The notes under the pieces: model-generated
Databases searched by the model: none
What the model was told of the DNA's origin: nothing
The model's input: the letters and a program-made list of their open reading frames with translations, nothing else
Part shown: positions 8,606 to 16,754 of the stretch, piece after piece
Position numbering within the stretch: the stretch's first letter is position 1
Layout of the letters: each line of letters begins with the position of its first letter
Program-made: the position numbers and the translations under genes
Assembly (NCBI GenBank): GCA_003242645.1
Contig: QGVC01000010.1
Coordinates: 1 to 26,397, forward strand
Direction of reading: 5' to 3'
DNA: 26,397 nt
Origin: Pseudomonadota bacterium
Lineage (GTDB): Bacteria > Pseudomonadota > Alphaproteobacteria > Rhizobiales > Hyphomicrobiaceae

Positions 8606-8701
8606 GTGACACCTCCTTTTCCATCGCGATCGCTAACTTGCGACAACGTATAGGCAATTTGCTCACCCCGCAGCCCATTGGTGCCGCAACCGACGAGACA
8701 A

Positions 8702-9241
8702 ATGAACGAACGCACCCCGAGCTGGCTACGCGAGACCTGGCCACCCAAACCCCGCGGGTACTTTGCCATAGGCGCCGAGCGCATCTCGAAGGCGCTCAAT
8801 CTCGGCAACCTGATGCGCTCCGCCCACGCATTCGGCGCCAGCTTCACCTTCACGATCGGAGCAACCTACCAGGCCCTCGAGGCACGAGCCGACACCTCGA
8901 AAGGACAATGGCACCTGCCGCATTACAATTGGGCCAAGGTCGAAGACCTCGTTCTGCCAGAGGGTTGCAAGCTCGTTGGCATCGAGCTCAAGGAGGATGC
9001 CATAGATCTGCCGAGCTTCTATCATCCACTCCGGGCGGCCTACGTGCTCGGCCCAGAGCGAGGCTCGCTGTCGGAAGAGCTGTTGGCACGCTGTGACTAT
9101 GTCGTCCGGATTCCGACGGCGTTCTGCATCAACGTCGCCATGGCTGGAGCCATCGTCATGTACGATCGGGTCAAGACACTGGCGCACTTTCCCGAACGAC
9201 CGATGAGTGCTGCGGAAGCCTTCCGCAAAACATCATCGTGA
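8702..9241 (+). CDS. SpoU (TrmH) family RNA 2'-O-methyltransferase
   Basis: This SPOUT-fold enzyme transfers a methyl group from S-adenosylmethionine to a ribose 2'-OH in tRNA or rRNA. The three SpoU motifs are visible: KALNLGNLMRSAHAFGA (around 30-46), YVLGPERGSLSEE (around 113-125) and IPTAFCINVAMAGAIVMYD near the end. These build the trefoil-knot AdoMet site. The start is set at ATG 8702 (MNERTPSW, 179 residues). A TTG at 8678 in frame would add eight residues but lacks a better ribosome site. There is no extra RNA-binding N-terminal domain, so it is a minimal member. The target nucleotide cannot be told from sequence. It is divergent from the quinone-oxidoreductase-like gene. Confidence 0.88.
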   Translation: MNERTPSWLRETWPPKPRGYFAIGAERISKALNLGNLMRSAHAFGASFTFTIGATYQALEARADTSKGQWHLPHYNWAKVEDLVLPEGCKLVGIELKEDAIDLPSFYHPLRAAYVLGPERGSLSEELLARCDYVVRIPTAFCINVAMAGAIVMYDRVKTLAHFPERPMSAAEAFRKTSS

Positions 9242-9311
9242 CAGGCAGCGCCGCTTACCACTATAAGTTTTCGGCTAAGGTCAAGCTGTACTTCCCATTG
9301 CGCGAGGTGAG

Positions 9312-9818
9312 ATGCGAGGGTTCTTTCGCATAAGTGCAGCCGCCGCCTTCGTGATCGCGACTGCTACATCGGCAATCGCGCAGACGAAGCTGGTGGACAC
9401 GTTCAACGATTGGTACTTCTACTCACATGAAGGCTCGGGCGAACGCGTTTGCTTCGCCGCCAGCGCACCTCAGTCGAGCGAGCCAGCCGGCTTAAATCGG
9501 GAACCCGCCTACTTCTACATTTCAGCGTGGCCGAAGGAAGGCGTACGGACCGAGCTTAGCGTCAAGATCGGTTACCAGTTCAAGGAAGGGTCCGAAGCAA
9601 AGGTCACGATCGGCAACGAAACGTTCACGATGTTCACGCACGAGGATCGTGCCTTCGTGAACAATCCGATCGAAGAGCTGAAGCTGCTCGAGGCCATGAA
9701 GCGCGGATCGACGATGGTGGTCGAGGGGGTGACCGAGCAGGGCACGACCACCAAAGATACGTTCTCCCTCATGGGGGTCTCGAAGGCAGTCCAGAATCTC
9801 ACCTCGCGGTGTGGTTGA
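9312..9818 (+). CDS. Invasion-associated locus B (IalB) family periplasmic protein
   Basis: This is a 168-residue secreted protein. A signal peptide is clear: MRGFFRIS, then an alanine-rich core, with likely cleavage after SAIA near residue 23. The mature part starts QTKLVDTFNDWYFYSH, matching the W-containing N-terminal motif of the IalB family, and holds two cysteines (VCFAAS and the C-terminal SRCG) that may form a disulfide. IalB was described in Bartonella as aiding entry to red cells, but homologues are widespread in free-living Hyphomicrobiales, so a virulence role should not be assumed. GAGGTGAG precedes the ATG. It ends 3 nt before the convergent Smr gene. Confidence 0.8.
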   Translation: MRGFFRISAAAAFVIATATSAIAQTKLVDTFNDWYFYSHEGSGERVCFAASAPQSSEPAGLNREPAYFYISAWPKEGVRTELSVKIGYQFKEGSEAKVTIGNETFTMFTHEDRAFVNNPIEELKLLEAMKRGSTMVVEGVTEQGTTTKDTFSLMGVSKAVQNLTSRCG

Positions 9819-9821
9819 GAT

Positions 9822-10478
9822 TTAGGAGCGGTCTTTAGCTCGACGGCTGCGGAGCTGCACGTAGAGTGCGCCTTCGCCGCCATGCCGCGCATGAGCTTGC
9901 GTGAAGCTCACAACGACGGAGCGAAGGTCTGGCTCGGCCAGCCAGCCAGGTACGCTCCTTTTCAGCACACCCCTCCCAGGCTGCTCGAATAGCTCGAAGG
10001 GTCGGTCGCGCCGATCCCCGTCATCGCCTTTCCCTGTGATCACCAACAGGTTGCGGTGTCCGCGGGCATGGCAGCCGAAGATGAAGCTTCTGAGCGCGGC
10101 ACGAGCCTCAGTTGCCCGCATGCCGTGAAGATCGATCCGGGCGTCAATGGCTATCTGCCCGGTTGCAATGCGCCGGGCCCGTCGCCGATCGAACTCGGCA
10201 AGTGGCGGCGGCTCCTGCTTGCGCGCGGGGCGAGTCAATGGTCGAGAGATCTGGAGAGGCTGAGGAGACTCGGTTGCTGATGCGTCGGCCCTCTCCTTTA
10301 GGGCTGCCGAAATTTTCTGCTCGGCGTCTTCCTCCACCGAGGAAACAGACACTTCTCGATGAGCGTGTTTCTTCCGGCGTATCGGCTCCAGCGTACGCGC
10401 CACAGCCTCCCATAGCGCCCGGTCCTCTGGCGTGAGCGGGCGCTGCTGCGAGCGTTTTGGTCGCCCTGGCCGGCTCAT
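9822..10478 (-). CDS. Smr domain protein
   Basis: The 218-residue protein has a long basic, probably disordered N-terminus (1-110) and a C-terminal Smr domain. Diagnostic motifs are IDLHGM (115-120), LVITGKG (145-151) and HGGEGALYVQLR (199-210). Smr domains are found at the end of MutS2 and alone, and several have DNA- or RNA-nicking activity. The role of the stand-alone alphaproteobacterial form is not established. It starts 5 nt after the mltA stop, so translation is probably coupled. The 3' end meets ialB-like with only 3 nt between, leaving no room for a terminator. Confidence 0.92.
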   Translation of the reverse strand: MSRPGRPKRSQQRPLTPEDRALWEAVARTLEPIRRKKHAHREVSVSSVEEDAEQKISAALKERADASATESPQPLQISRPLTRPARKQEPPPLAEFDRRRARRIATGQIAIDARIDLHGMRATEARAALRSFIFGCHARGHRNLLVITGKGDDGDRRDRPFELFEQPGRGVLKRSVPGWLAEPDLRSVVVSFTQAHARHGGEGALYVQLRSRRAKDRS

Positions 10479-10483
10479 GACAG

Positions 10484-11557
10484 CTATGCGAAAGCCTGAC
10501 TATTCTGGCGCGGCAGAAGCACGAAAAAGTTCCCCGCGTGGTGGGTCATTCCCGCGCGCTGGCCCGCTTCGCTTCCCGTTCCAAAGAAGATATCCCCGCG
10601 CTCAGGACCTGTGATCGCTGAGCCCACGTCCTGTGCAATCATGAGCCGTCGGAATGGGCCTCCTTCCGGGGTGTGCAAGAGATCGGGCGCTACGACGTAG
10701 ATCGGCAGCCCGAGACCATGAATACTTGCATCGACAGCCAAGCTCCGCCCCGCCGTTAGCGGAACGCCGTCCACGCCCAGTGCTGAATCGGGTTCGGATT
10801 CGGTGAGTTCCCGAAAGAAGATGTAAGACGCGTTTTGCCACATGACTTCCCGGGCTCGCTCCGGATCGGCTCGTAGCCAGCTTATAAGGCGATCGAGCGT
10901 AACCTCTTCCACCGCGAAAATGCCCTTCTCTACGAGATAGCGACCGATCGACGTGTAGGGATGGCCATTCTTGCCGTCGTAGCTCAAACGCACGGTGGAC
11001 CCGTCCTCCAGCTCGATGAGGCCTGACCCCTGCACGTGCATGAAGTACGCATCGATGGCGTCGGCCAGGTAAAGAAGCTCAAGGTCCCGCCCTTCGAGCG
11101 CACCCGACTCGATCTCGGCACGGGTTGGATAGGGCACGAGCTCCCCGCTCTCCGTCTTGCGAGCGTGCGTCAGAGCCTCTCCTACGGTGCCTCGCAGCGT
11201 ATCGTCGACGAGGTTCACAAGATCAGGAGGACAGCGGTAGACTGGAACGTGAAAGGGGCCGTGCCTGGTGCGAGAGCCCCGCAGCACTGGCTCATAATAG
11301 CCGGTCAGCAGCCCATGGCTCTTGTTGTGAAGCACCCGGTGGGCCGTGAACAAGCTCTCAAAAAATTGACGAGCCTCCCCGGCCCGCCAATCAGCGCCTT
11401 CAGCGTTCTCGAGCTCGCGCGCCAGATCGGGCGCGCTTTTCGCAAGGAGCTTCTTGGATTTCAGGAACGCTCGCAGCGCAGCCGCATGATCGTCGCCTTC
11501 CCAACCGGGAAGATCGGAAAACTGAACGGGCTCGAAGACAACAGAGGGGCGGGCCAT
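10484..11557 (-). CDS. mltA: Membrane-bound lytic murein transglycosylase A
   Basis: MltA cleaves the MurNAc-GlcNAc bond in peptidoglycan with formation of 1,6-anhydroMurNAc. Family motifs are LLTGYYEPVLRGS, YFMHVQGSGLIEL, GKNGHPYTSIGRYL, and the C-terminal 3D domain QDVGSAITGPERGDIFFGTG followed by SEAGQRAGM. The Asp of RGDIFFG (around residue 322) matches the catalytic Asp of E. coli MltA. The start is ATG 11557 (MARPSVVFEPVQF), because GGAGG lies 4 nt upstream; this gives 357 residues. An in-frame start at 11683 would add 42 residues but has no family likeness. Neither start gives a signal peptide or lipobox, which is odd for a murein enzyme. It sits between the Tim44-like and Smr genes. 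Confidence 0.93.
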   Translation of the reverse strand: MARPSVVFEPVQFSDLPGWEGDDHAAALRAFLKSKKLLAKSAPDLARELENAEGADWRAGEARQFFESLFTAHRVLHNKSHGLLTGYYEPVLRGSRTRHGPFHVPVYRCPPDLVNLVDDTLRGTVGEALTHARKTESGELVPYPTRAEIESGALEGRDLELLYLADAIDAYFMHVQGSGLIELEDGSTVRLSYDGKNGHPYTSIGRYLVEKGIFAVEEVTLDRLISWLRADPERAREVMWQNASYIFFRELTESEPDSALGVDGVPLTAGRSLAVDASIHGLGLPIYVVAPDLLHTPEGGPFRRLMIAQDVGSAITGPERGDIFFGTGSEAGQRAGMTHHAGNFFVLLPRQNSQAFA

Positions 11558-11690
11558 GGATCCTCCAATCACATGCTCATATGGAGGAAAACAGACCTGC
11601 CGGACAACAATGGCCTGCCAGTAATCGAGTAGTGCCGGCGGGATTACGACCTCATCCCAATGGCCCCCGGGGCGCCGCGCCACTCAGAAG

Positions 11691-12428
11691 TTAATTCGCA
11701 GCCTGCGTCGCAATGAGCCGCCAGTTCGGGTTCCGCGATGTCACCTCTCGAGCAAAAGTCCATATGTCGGTGACTTCACGAATGCGCTGAGGATCCCCGG
11801 CAATAACCTGGCCGGCGGCATCACGCGTAGCCGAGATGAGCTGGCTGATGAACTTCACCGTAACCTGAGCGGTCGTTCCTTTGAGTTCTGCTTCAACAAT
11901 CTCAGCCTTGTTGATGCCGACAAAGCTCTGATCGATCTGCTCGCCTCGGCTCTCACGCTCTGCAATGGCAGCAACGAAGCTGTCGAAGACCTCCCGGCTC
12001 AGCAGGTCCTTCAACAATTTGCGATTGCCTTCGGCAAACGCCATCACGATCATTTCATAGGCCTGCTTGGCTCCGCGGAGGAAATGCTCGGGATCAAACG
12101 TTGCGTCAGCCCGGGCGATGCTCAGCAGCCCCTCCTCGATAAGCGTATTACCCGCCGCGAAGTTCTTGACGCGAGTCTCCGCGTCAGCGACGGCAACGCT
12201 TTCGGAGCCGCCCACCGTCGCAGTTTCCCGCTCGCGTCGCGGAAGAGTTACCACCTTGCCCTTGGCGGCCGCAGCGCGTTCTCTAGCCTCCTGCTGCGCT
12301 CGGAGCTGGCGCTGATACCGGGCCTCCTCGTCGCCCGTACGCCGGCCAAGAACGCTGCGCAGCTTGAGGACCACCACAACTGCGACGATCAGGAACAGGA
12401 GCGTAATGACGTCGATTGTGCCATCCAT
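11691..12428 (-). CDS. Tim44-like domain protein, membrane anchored
   Basis: The 245-residue protein starts with one N-terminal membrane segment (about residues 5-22, MDGTIDVITLLFLIVAVVVV). A basic, charged coiled-coil-like linker (about 24-70) follows, then a C-terminal Tim44/TimA-type domain. The domain contains FLRGAKQAYEMIVMAFAEGN, KLLSREVFDSF-like text and VTDIWTFAREVTSRNPNWRL. The bacterial family is related to the mitochondrial import motor subunit Tim44. In Caulobacter the homologue is reported as a membrane protein, but its partner is uncertain. ATG 12428 is chosen over an upstream ATG that would add 18 polar residues and bury the membrane helix. It lies upstream of mltA, with a 133-nt gap, and is divergent from fxsA. 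Confidence 0.88.
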   Translation of the reverse strand: MDGTIDVITLLFLIVAVVVVLKLRSVLGRRTGDEEARYQRQLRAQQEARERAAAAKGKVVTLPRRERETATVGGSESVAVADAETRVKNFAAGNTLIEEGLLSIARADATFDPEHFLRGAKQAYEMIVMAFAEGNRKLLKDLLSREVFDSFVAAIAERESRGEQIDQSFVGINKAEIVEAELKGTTAQVTVKFISQLISATRDAAGQVIAGDPQRIREVTDIWTFAREVTSRNPNWRLIATQAAN

Positions 12429-12653
12429 GTGAAGCTGCTTTCGTGGCGAGGACCGGGTTTGCCTTGATGTATGATGGAGCAAGAACGGGGTCTAGGGCCC
12501 GAGCCGGCGAAAACGTCGCGTACCCGAGGCCGTGGCCGTTGGTCCTTCGCTATACCAGATTAGGGCATAGTCGCGCCCAAGCCAATCGGAATGCTTCGAC
12601 CGCTGGTCCCGCCCGCCGAGGCAGAGACCGGACGGGACGCAAGCGGTGAGCCT
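12429..12653. promoter_or_regulatory. Divergent intergenic region, Tim44-like gene / fxsA
   Basis: This 225-bp gap must hold promoters in both directions. I see no strong -35/-10 pair and no large repeat. GGTGAG at 12645-12650 is the fxsA ribosome site. In-frame upstream extensions of fxsA and of the Tim44-like gene reach into the gap but look unlike either family. Confidence 0.4.
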
Positions 12654-13163
12654 ATGATTCGCTTTGTATTCCTGCTGGTTTTCATCGCCATTCCTTTGCT
12701 GGAGCTGGCCTTGCTCATCCGTGTCGGCCAGTACATCGGCGTCGCCGCGACAATTGGAATCGTTATAGCAACAGCTGTTCTCGGCCTTCTCGTGGTCAAG
12801 CGGGAGGGCTTTTCCATGGTGACGCGCGCCCGTCAGGCGCTCGCAACTGGCAATCCCCCGATCTTGCCGGTCGCTGAAGGAACCTTGGTATTTTTCAGCG
12901 GCGCCCTTCTGATCCTGCCCGGGCTCATTGGCGACACGATCGGCCTCCTCCTACTCATTCCACTGGTCAGGCGGGCGGTTGCTGTCTGGGCTCTCGGCCG
13001 GTTTGCGACGGCGGGAGCTACGCGGATTCGCGTCTTCACTTCCAGGGATCGTTGGCCAGACAGCCAAAACGGCGGAAGCTCCCGGCCGCAGAAGGTTGGT
13101 CCGATCATCGAGGGCGAGTACACACGAATCGACGACCCCGACGACGAGCGCCGGACGAAGTAA
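12654..13163 (+). CDS. fxsA: FxsA family membrane protein
   Basis: FxsA is a small inner-membrane protein named for suppressing F exclusion of phage T7 in E. coli; its normal function is unknown. The 169-residue protein has the typical start MIRFVFLLVFIAIPLLELALLIRVGQYIG and the conserved LVVKREGFSMV loop. A further hydrophobic stretch, GTLVFFSGALLILPGLIGDTIGLLLLIPLVRR, gives three to four membrane helices. The C-terminal tail is polar, with GPIIEGEYTRID, a motif common in rhizobial FxsA. ATG 12654 is preferred because GGTGAG precedes it and the hydrophobic helix starts at once; a longer in-frame form adds 21 polar residues. secB follows on the same strand after 141 nt. Confidence 0.92.
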   Translation: MIRFVFLLVFIAIPLLELALLIRVGQYIGVAATIGIVIATAVLGLLVVKREGFSMVTRARQALATGNPPILPVAEGTLVFFSGALLILPGLIGDTIGLLLLIPLVRRAVAVWALGRFATAGATRIRVFTSRDRWPDSQNGGSSRPQKVGPIIEGEYTRIDDPDDERRTK

Positions 13164-13304
13164 CCATCCGTACGTACACGTCATAGAACGGTGGAAAGGC
13201 TTCCTGAAATCGACCTGGACGTTGCAGGGTTGCCATTGGCCGTGTTAGCCAGCGCAGGCGAGCGAGCCTTGGTCAGGTCGAGCTGAGTGGAAGGGAGAGG
13301 ACGG

Positions 13305-13826
13305 ATGGCGGACCAACCGAACAACGGGAACGGCGGGGCTTCTCAAGCTGCCGGAGCTCAGCCAACTTTCCAGGTCCGAGTCCTGGGGCAGTACATCAAA
13401 GATTTGTCATTCGAGAACCCGAACGTCGGCCGGCTGCAGCAGGTGCCCGGCGACAAGCCGAACCTGCAGATTGAGGTCAACGTTAACGCCCACACGGTCG
13501 CCAAAGACGTTTACGAGAGCGCAATCGAGTTCAAGGCTCACGCCACCAATAAGGCCGGCACCATCTATGATCTCGAGCTGGTGTATGCCGGTCTGTTCAG
13601 GATTGAGAACGCTCCGCCCCAGGCACTTGAGCCATTCCTGCTGATCAACTGCCCTCTGCTTCTCTTTCCGTTCCTGCGCCGCTTGGCCGCCGATCTCACC
13701 CGCGAAGGCGGCTTCCCGCCGCTGCTCCTCGATCCCATCGACTTCGGCAGCCTTTATATCCGTCGGAAGCAACAGCTGGCCCAGCAGCAGGCAGCGCAAG
13801 CGCCTGACTCCGCGCCTAAGTCATAA
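13305..13826 (+). CDS. secB: Protein-export chaperone SecB
   Basis: SecB is a tetrameric cytosolic chaperone that keeps preproteins unfolded and delivers them to SecA for Sec export. The 173-residue protein contains QYIKDLSFENPN (around 28-39), VNVNAHTV, YESAIEFKAHA, the conserved LELVYAGLFRIEN and CPLLLFPFLRRLAADLTREGGFPPLLLDPIDFGSLY. These are the core SecB signatures. ATG 13305 is chosen, with GGGAGAGG upstream; a GTG at 13287 in frame is less likely. N- and C-terminal tails are low-complexity and rich in Gln, Asn and Ala, as is usual. It converges on dnaQ with 16 nt between and no clear terminator. Confidence 0.98.
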   Translation: MADQPNNGNGGASQAAGAQPTFQVRVLGQYIKDLSFENPNVGRLQQVPGDKPNLQIEVNVNAHTVAKDVYESAIEFKAHATNKAGTIYDLELVYAGLFRIENAPPQALEPFLLINCPLLLFPFLRRLAADLTREGGFPPLLLDPIDFGSLYIRRKQQLAQQQAAQAPDSAPKS

Positions 13827-13842
13827 GTTTCGCGAGCGACTA

Positions 13843-14562
13843 TCAACTGGCTTGTTCCTGCGCAGCAGGTAGGTATCGCCACCAGATCGCGTTCTCGCCG
13901 AGCGTGGCGACGAAGGCTCGATGCTGCGCTTCCGCTTCGGCAGTCAACCGAGGAGGAAGGGGTTTTGGCCTTGGTCGAGCTGCAGAGGGCCGGAACCTGA
14001 TGACGGCGGCCGAAGTACTCTGTTGCCCCAGCACAAGCGTAGCCTGCCGCTCACCCAACAGCTCGATGTAGACCTCGGCCAGAAGCTCGGAGTCGAGCAG
14101 GGCGCCGTGCTTCACCCGCTTCGAGTTGTCGATGCCATAACGCTTACAAAGGGCATCCAGGGTATTCGGGCCAGCCGGATGCTTGCGCCGTGCCAGCGCC
14201 AGGGTATCAACGACGCGCTCCATTGGGATTGGTGGACGCCCGGCGCGATCAAGCTCCATGTTGATGAACGCCATGTCGAAGCTGGCATTATGAATGACCA
14301 GCGCAGCATCCCCGATGAAGGCCAGAAATTCGTCGACGATTGCTGAAAAAGGGGGCTTGTCCTTCAAAAACTCGTTGGAAATGCCGTGAACCGCCTCCGC
14401 ATCTGGGTGCACCTCGCGGCCTTCGGGGTTGATGTAGCGGTGAAATTCGCGACCCGTCGGGATGCGGTTCACGAGCTCGATGCAGCCAATTTCGATCAAC
14501 CTGTCGCCAAGATACGGATCGAGTCCCGTCGTCTCGGTGTCGAGCACAACCTCCCGGAGCAT
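13843..14562 (-). CDS. dnaQ: DNA polymerase III epsilon subunit (3'-5' proofreading exonuclease)
   Basis: Epsilon proofreads newly made DNA in the replicative polymerase core. The 239-residue protein has exonuclease motif I DTETTG (Asp8, Glu10), motif II HNASFDMAF (Asp96) and motif III with KHGALLDSELLAE (His152, Asp157). All catalytic residues are therefore present. The C-terminal segment after about 180 is proline- and arginine-rich and then polar, as expected for the linker to the polymerase alpha subunit. The ATG at 14562 has a G-rich GGTGGGGGGA upstream. It follows coaE by 35 nt on the same strand and probably belongs to the PPDK regulator-maf-coaE-dnaQ transcript. Confidence 0.98.
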   Translation of the reverse strand: MLREVVLDTETTGLDPYLGDRLIEIGCIELVNRIPTGREFHRYINPEGREVHPDAEAVHGISNEFLKDKPPFSAIVDEFLAFIGDAALVIHNASFDMAFINMELDRAGRPPIPMERVVDTLALARRKHPAGPNTLDALCKRYGIDNSKRVKHGALLDSELLAEVYIELLGERQATLVLGQQSTSAAVIRFRPSAARPRPKPLPPRLTAEAEAQHRAFVATLGENAIWWRYLPAAQEQAS

Positions 14563-14597
14563 GCAGTCCCCCCACCTTTATTCGGCACCGTCCCCTG

Positions 14598-15212
14598 TCA
14601 GCTCCAGAATTGCTGATAGGCACGACCTCCGCGATTCCGAAGTTGCTCGACGATAGCATCTACCTGGGCATGACTTTCTTCGATCGTCACGCCCGTATCC
14701 ACAACGAAATCAGCGCGTCGCCGCTTTTCCGAATCAGGCATTTGCCGCGCCAGAATAGCTTCGAGCTTGGAGGCTGTCATACCCGGTCGGGCCAGGACGC
14801 GCTCCCGTTGAACCTCGGGCGGTGCACTCACGACTATGGTGACGTCAACCCGGGCATCGCCCCCGGTCTCGAAGAGAAGCGGCACTTCAAGCACCGCCAT
14901 CTGAGCACCTTGCTCGGCCGCCTTGTGAAGGAATTCCCGCTCGGCCGCCTGCACCATAGGGTGCACGATTGCTTCCAGGCGCTTCAATCCATGAGGATCA
15001 TGGAGCACGGCCTGCCCGAGCTTTACCCGGTCCACTTTTCCGTCTGATGTCGTGCCAGGGAACGCACTTTCAATGGCCGCAACGGCGGCACCCTCGTACA
15101 GCTCGCGAACGATTTCGTCAGCATCGCAGACAGGGATGCCAAGCTGCCGGAAACGCTCAGCAACAGTCGACTTCCCCATTCCGATCGAGCCTGTCAGGCC
15201 GATCACGAGCAT
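14598..15212 (-). CDS. coaE: Dephospho-CoA kinase
   Basis: CoaE adds the 3'-phosphate to dephospho-CoA in the last step of coenzyme A synthesis. The 204-residue protein starts MLVIGLTGSIGMGKSTVA with the P-loop at about 8-16. It contains the conserved CDADEIVRELY and the LID/substrate segments EVPLLFETGGDARVDVTIVV, VLARPGMTASKLEAILARQM and RRADFVVDTG. No residue looks lost. It starts 26 nt after the maf stop. In many Hyphomicrobiales, as I recall, an aroE gene (shikimate dehydrogenase) sits between maf and coaE; here there is no room for it. Confidence 0.97.
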   Translation of the reverse strand: MLVIGLTGSIGMGKSTVAERFRQLGIPVCDADEIVRELYEGAAVAAIESAFPGTTSDGKVDRVKLGQAVLHDPHGLKRLEAIVHPMVQAAEREFLHKAAEQGAQMAVLEVPLLFETGGDARVDVTIVVSAPPEVQRERVLARPGMTASKLEAILARQMPDSEKRRRADFVVDTGVTIEESHAQVDAIVEQLRNRGGRAYQQFWS

Positions 15213-15238
15213 GCCCCTAACCTCCCTCGTTTCACTAG

Positions 15239-15859
15239 CTACTCCGGGATCAGCTTACGAGCGCGAAGCTCCCGTAGCAGAGGCAGCATCGGCAAGCCCA
15301 GGATCGTGAAGAAGTCTCCTTCAATGCGCTCAAAGAGCTGAATGCCCAGGCCTTCGAGTTGATAGGCCCCCACAGAGTCCAGCACAGCACGACCTGTTGC
15401 AGCCAGGTATTTTCCAAGGAATGCCGGGGAGAATTGCCGCATGGTCAAGTCTGCCGTGTCCGTGAACGCCCATTTCGTCTCTCCATCCTCGGCAATTGCA
15501 ACGGCTGAATGAAGCTGGTGGGTCCGTCCGCGCAACGTCAGAAGAGTGTCGCGCGCCGCATCGATGGTCTGCGGCTTACTGATGATCTGGCCGTCACAAG
15601 CTAAGACTTGGTCGGCTCCAATAACAACGCAACCGGGGTGCTTGGCACTCACATCCTCCGCTTTCGCCCGGGCCAGGACCTCCGCCACATCCAGCGGATC
15701 GATTTGTTGGCCCTCTGTCATCAGAGTTTCTCGGATGGCCGTCTCGTCCACCGAGGCGGGTATCGCCTTGAAAGGGACGCCTGCTGCCTGCAGAAGCCTT
15801 TGCCGCGTCGGGCTGGAGGAAGCGAGCACGATCGTTTGCGGAGAGATGATTTCACTCAT
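15239..15859 (-). CDS. maf: Maf-family nucleoside triphosphate pyrophosphatase
   Basis: Maf proteins hydrolyse non-standard or canonical nucleoside triphosphates to monophosphates, cleaning the nucleotide pool and affecting septation when overproduced. The 206-residue protein has VLASSSPTRQRLL (11-23), the catalytic GADQVLACDG (Asp83) and ISKPQT. QFSPAFLGKYL and DSVGAYQLEGLG, also typical of Maf, follow later. Its ATG overlaps the end of the PPDK regulator by 8 nt (ATGAGTGA), so the two are translationally coupled. Whether it prefers dTTP/UTP or m7GTP cannot be settled by eye. Confidence 0.95.
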   Translation of the reverse strand: MSEIISPQTIVLASSSPTRQRLLQAAGVPFKAIPASVDETAIRETLMTEGQQIDPLDVAEVLARAKAEDVSAKHPGCVVIGADQVLACDGQIISKPQTIDAARDTLLTLRGRTHQLHSAVAIAEDGETKWAFTDTADLTMRQFSPAFLGKYLAATGRAVLDSVGAYQLEGLGIQLFERIEGDFFTILGLPMLPLLRELRARKLIPE

Positions 15860-16712
15860 TGGTCTCCTCCGCAGGTTCGTCTTCCTTTGCCTGCTTTCGT
15901 TCGTTGTAGAGCTTCAGAATCGTGACCGCAGTCTCTTCGACCGATCGCCGAGTGACATCGATAATGGGCCAGCCGTAGCGGGCGCATAGACGCCGCGAGT
16001 AGGTTAGCTCCTGCGCGATTTGCTCCCGGTCGACATATTCCTCCAGGTTGCGGTCGCTCATCAGCCGCACACGATTGCGCCGGATCTCCGCGATGCGATC
16101 GACGCTGGCGACGAGGCAAACCACGAACGCGTTGTGATTTCCCGTCAATGCTGGCGGGAGAGGAAGGTTCGCGACGATGGGTACGTTCGCCGTCTTGTAC
16201 CCCCGCTGCGCCAAGTAGATGCTCGTCGGTGTCTTGGATGTCCGCGAGACGCCCAAGATAATAATGTCGGCCTCATTGAGATCCTCGGGCAACTGGCCAT
16301 CATCGTGGGCCATCGAGAAATTCAGGGCGTCGATTCGGCGGAAGTAATCGGCGTCGAGCACGTGCTGCCCGGCCACGATCGGCGTCTGCGGCGCCCCGAG
16401 GTAGCTCTCGAAGATCTGCATAATCGGCTCGAGGACGTAGAGGCAGGGGACTGCCAGCTCACGGCACCGGTTTTCGAGCCGCTCTCTCAGCTCACGATTC
16501 ACGATCGTGTAGAGAACAATGCCAGGCGCCGACTCGATTTCCTGAAGGACCCTGTCGAGCTGCCGGGTGGTCCTGACCAGCGGATGGACGTGCTCGATCG
16601 GCCGGACCTGCGAATACTGGACCGAAGCCGCCTTGGCGATGGTCGTCAGCGTTTCACCGGTTGAGTCCGAAACCAAATGCAAATGAAAGTAGCTCGGGAG
16701 GCGGTGAGTCAT
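15852..16712 (-). CDS. Pyruvate phosphate dikinase / PEP synthase regulatory protein (DUF299)
   Basis: This is a bifunctional serine/threonine kinase and pyrophosphorylase that switches pyruvate,phosphate dikinase (or PEP synthase) off and on by ADP-dependent phosphorylation. The 286-residue protein has the family start SYFHLHLVSDSTGETL, and the P-loop GVSRTSKT at 154-161 in DIIILGVSRTSKTPTSIYLAQ. ATG 16712 is chosen because homology begins there; an in-frame ORF runs up to 16949 but its extra 79 residues look like non-coding translation. GGGAG lies somewhat far (13 nt) upstream. It is the first gene left of the presumed origin, divergent from hemE. The Rickettsia and Caulobacter origin clusters also pair hemE with a gene on the far side of the origin; I believe it is this family. 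Confidence 0.95.
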   Translation of the reverse strand: MTHRLPSYFHLHLVSDSTGETLTTIAKAASVQYSQVRPIEHVHPLVRTTRQLDRVLQEIESAPGIVLYTIVNRELRERLENRCRELAVPCLYVLEPIMQIFESYLGAPQTPIVAGQHVLDADYFRRIDALNFSMAHDDGQLPEDLNEADIIILGVSRTSKTPTSIYLAQRGYKTANVPIVANLPLPPALTGNHNAFVVCLVASVDRIAEIRRNRVRLMSDRNLEEYVDREQIAQELTYSRRLCARYGWPIIDVTRRSVEETAVTILKLYNERKQAKEDEPAEETNE

Positions 16713-16742
16713 CTGTGGGCAAAATCTCCCGTTTTGCACAGT

Positions 16743-16754
16743 CGTTCGCGAACG
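16743..16754. repeat. Perfect 12-bp palindrome inside a longer inverted repeat
   Basis: CGTTCGCGAACG at 16743-16754 is a perfect palindrome. It overlaps a second inverted repeat, TCCCGTT (16727-16733) with AACGGGA (16751-16757). The candidate DnaA box 16732-16740 lies between the arms, overlapping the left one by two bases. It could be a regulator operator near the PPDK-regulator start or part of origin architecture. No matching family is known to me. Confidence 0.5.

Noticed and set aside
11558..11683. 42-residue longer start for MltA
   Set aside because: GGAGG directly precedes the internal ATG at 11557 and the extension shows neither signal peptide nor family likeness.
15229..15235. GTTTCAC half-site between coaE and maf
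   Set aside because: A single 7-bp half-site with no palindromic partner is expected by chance.
16651..16668. GTTTCAC followed by CGG, as possible second parS
   Set aside because: Only the left half matches; the right arm is unrelated and it lies inside the PPDK regulator coding sequence.
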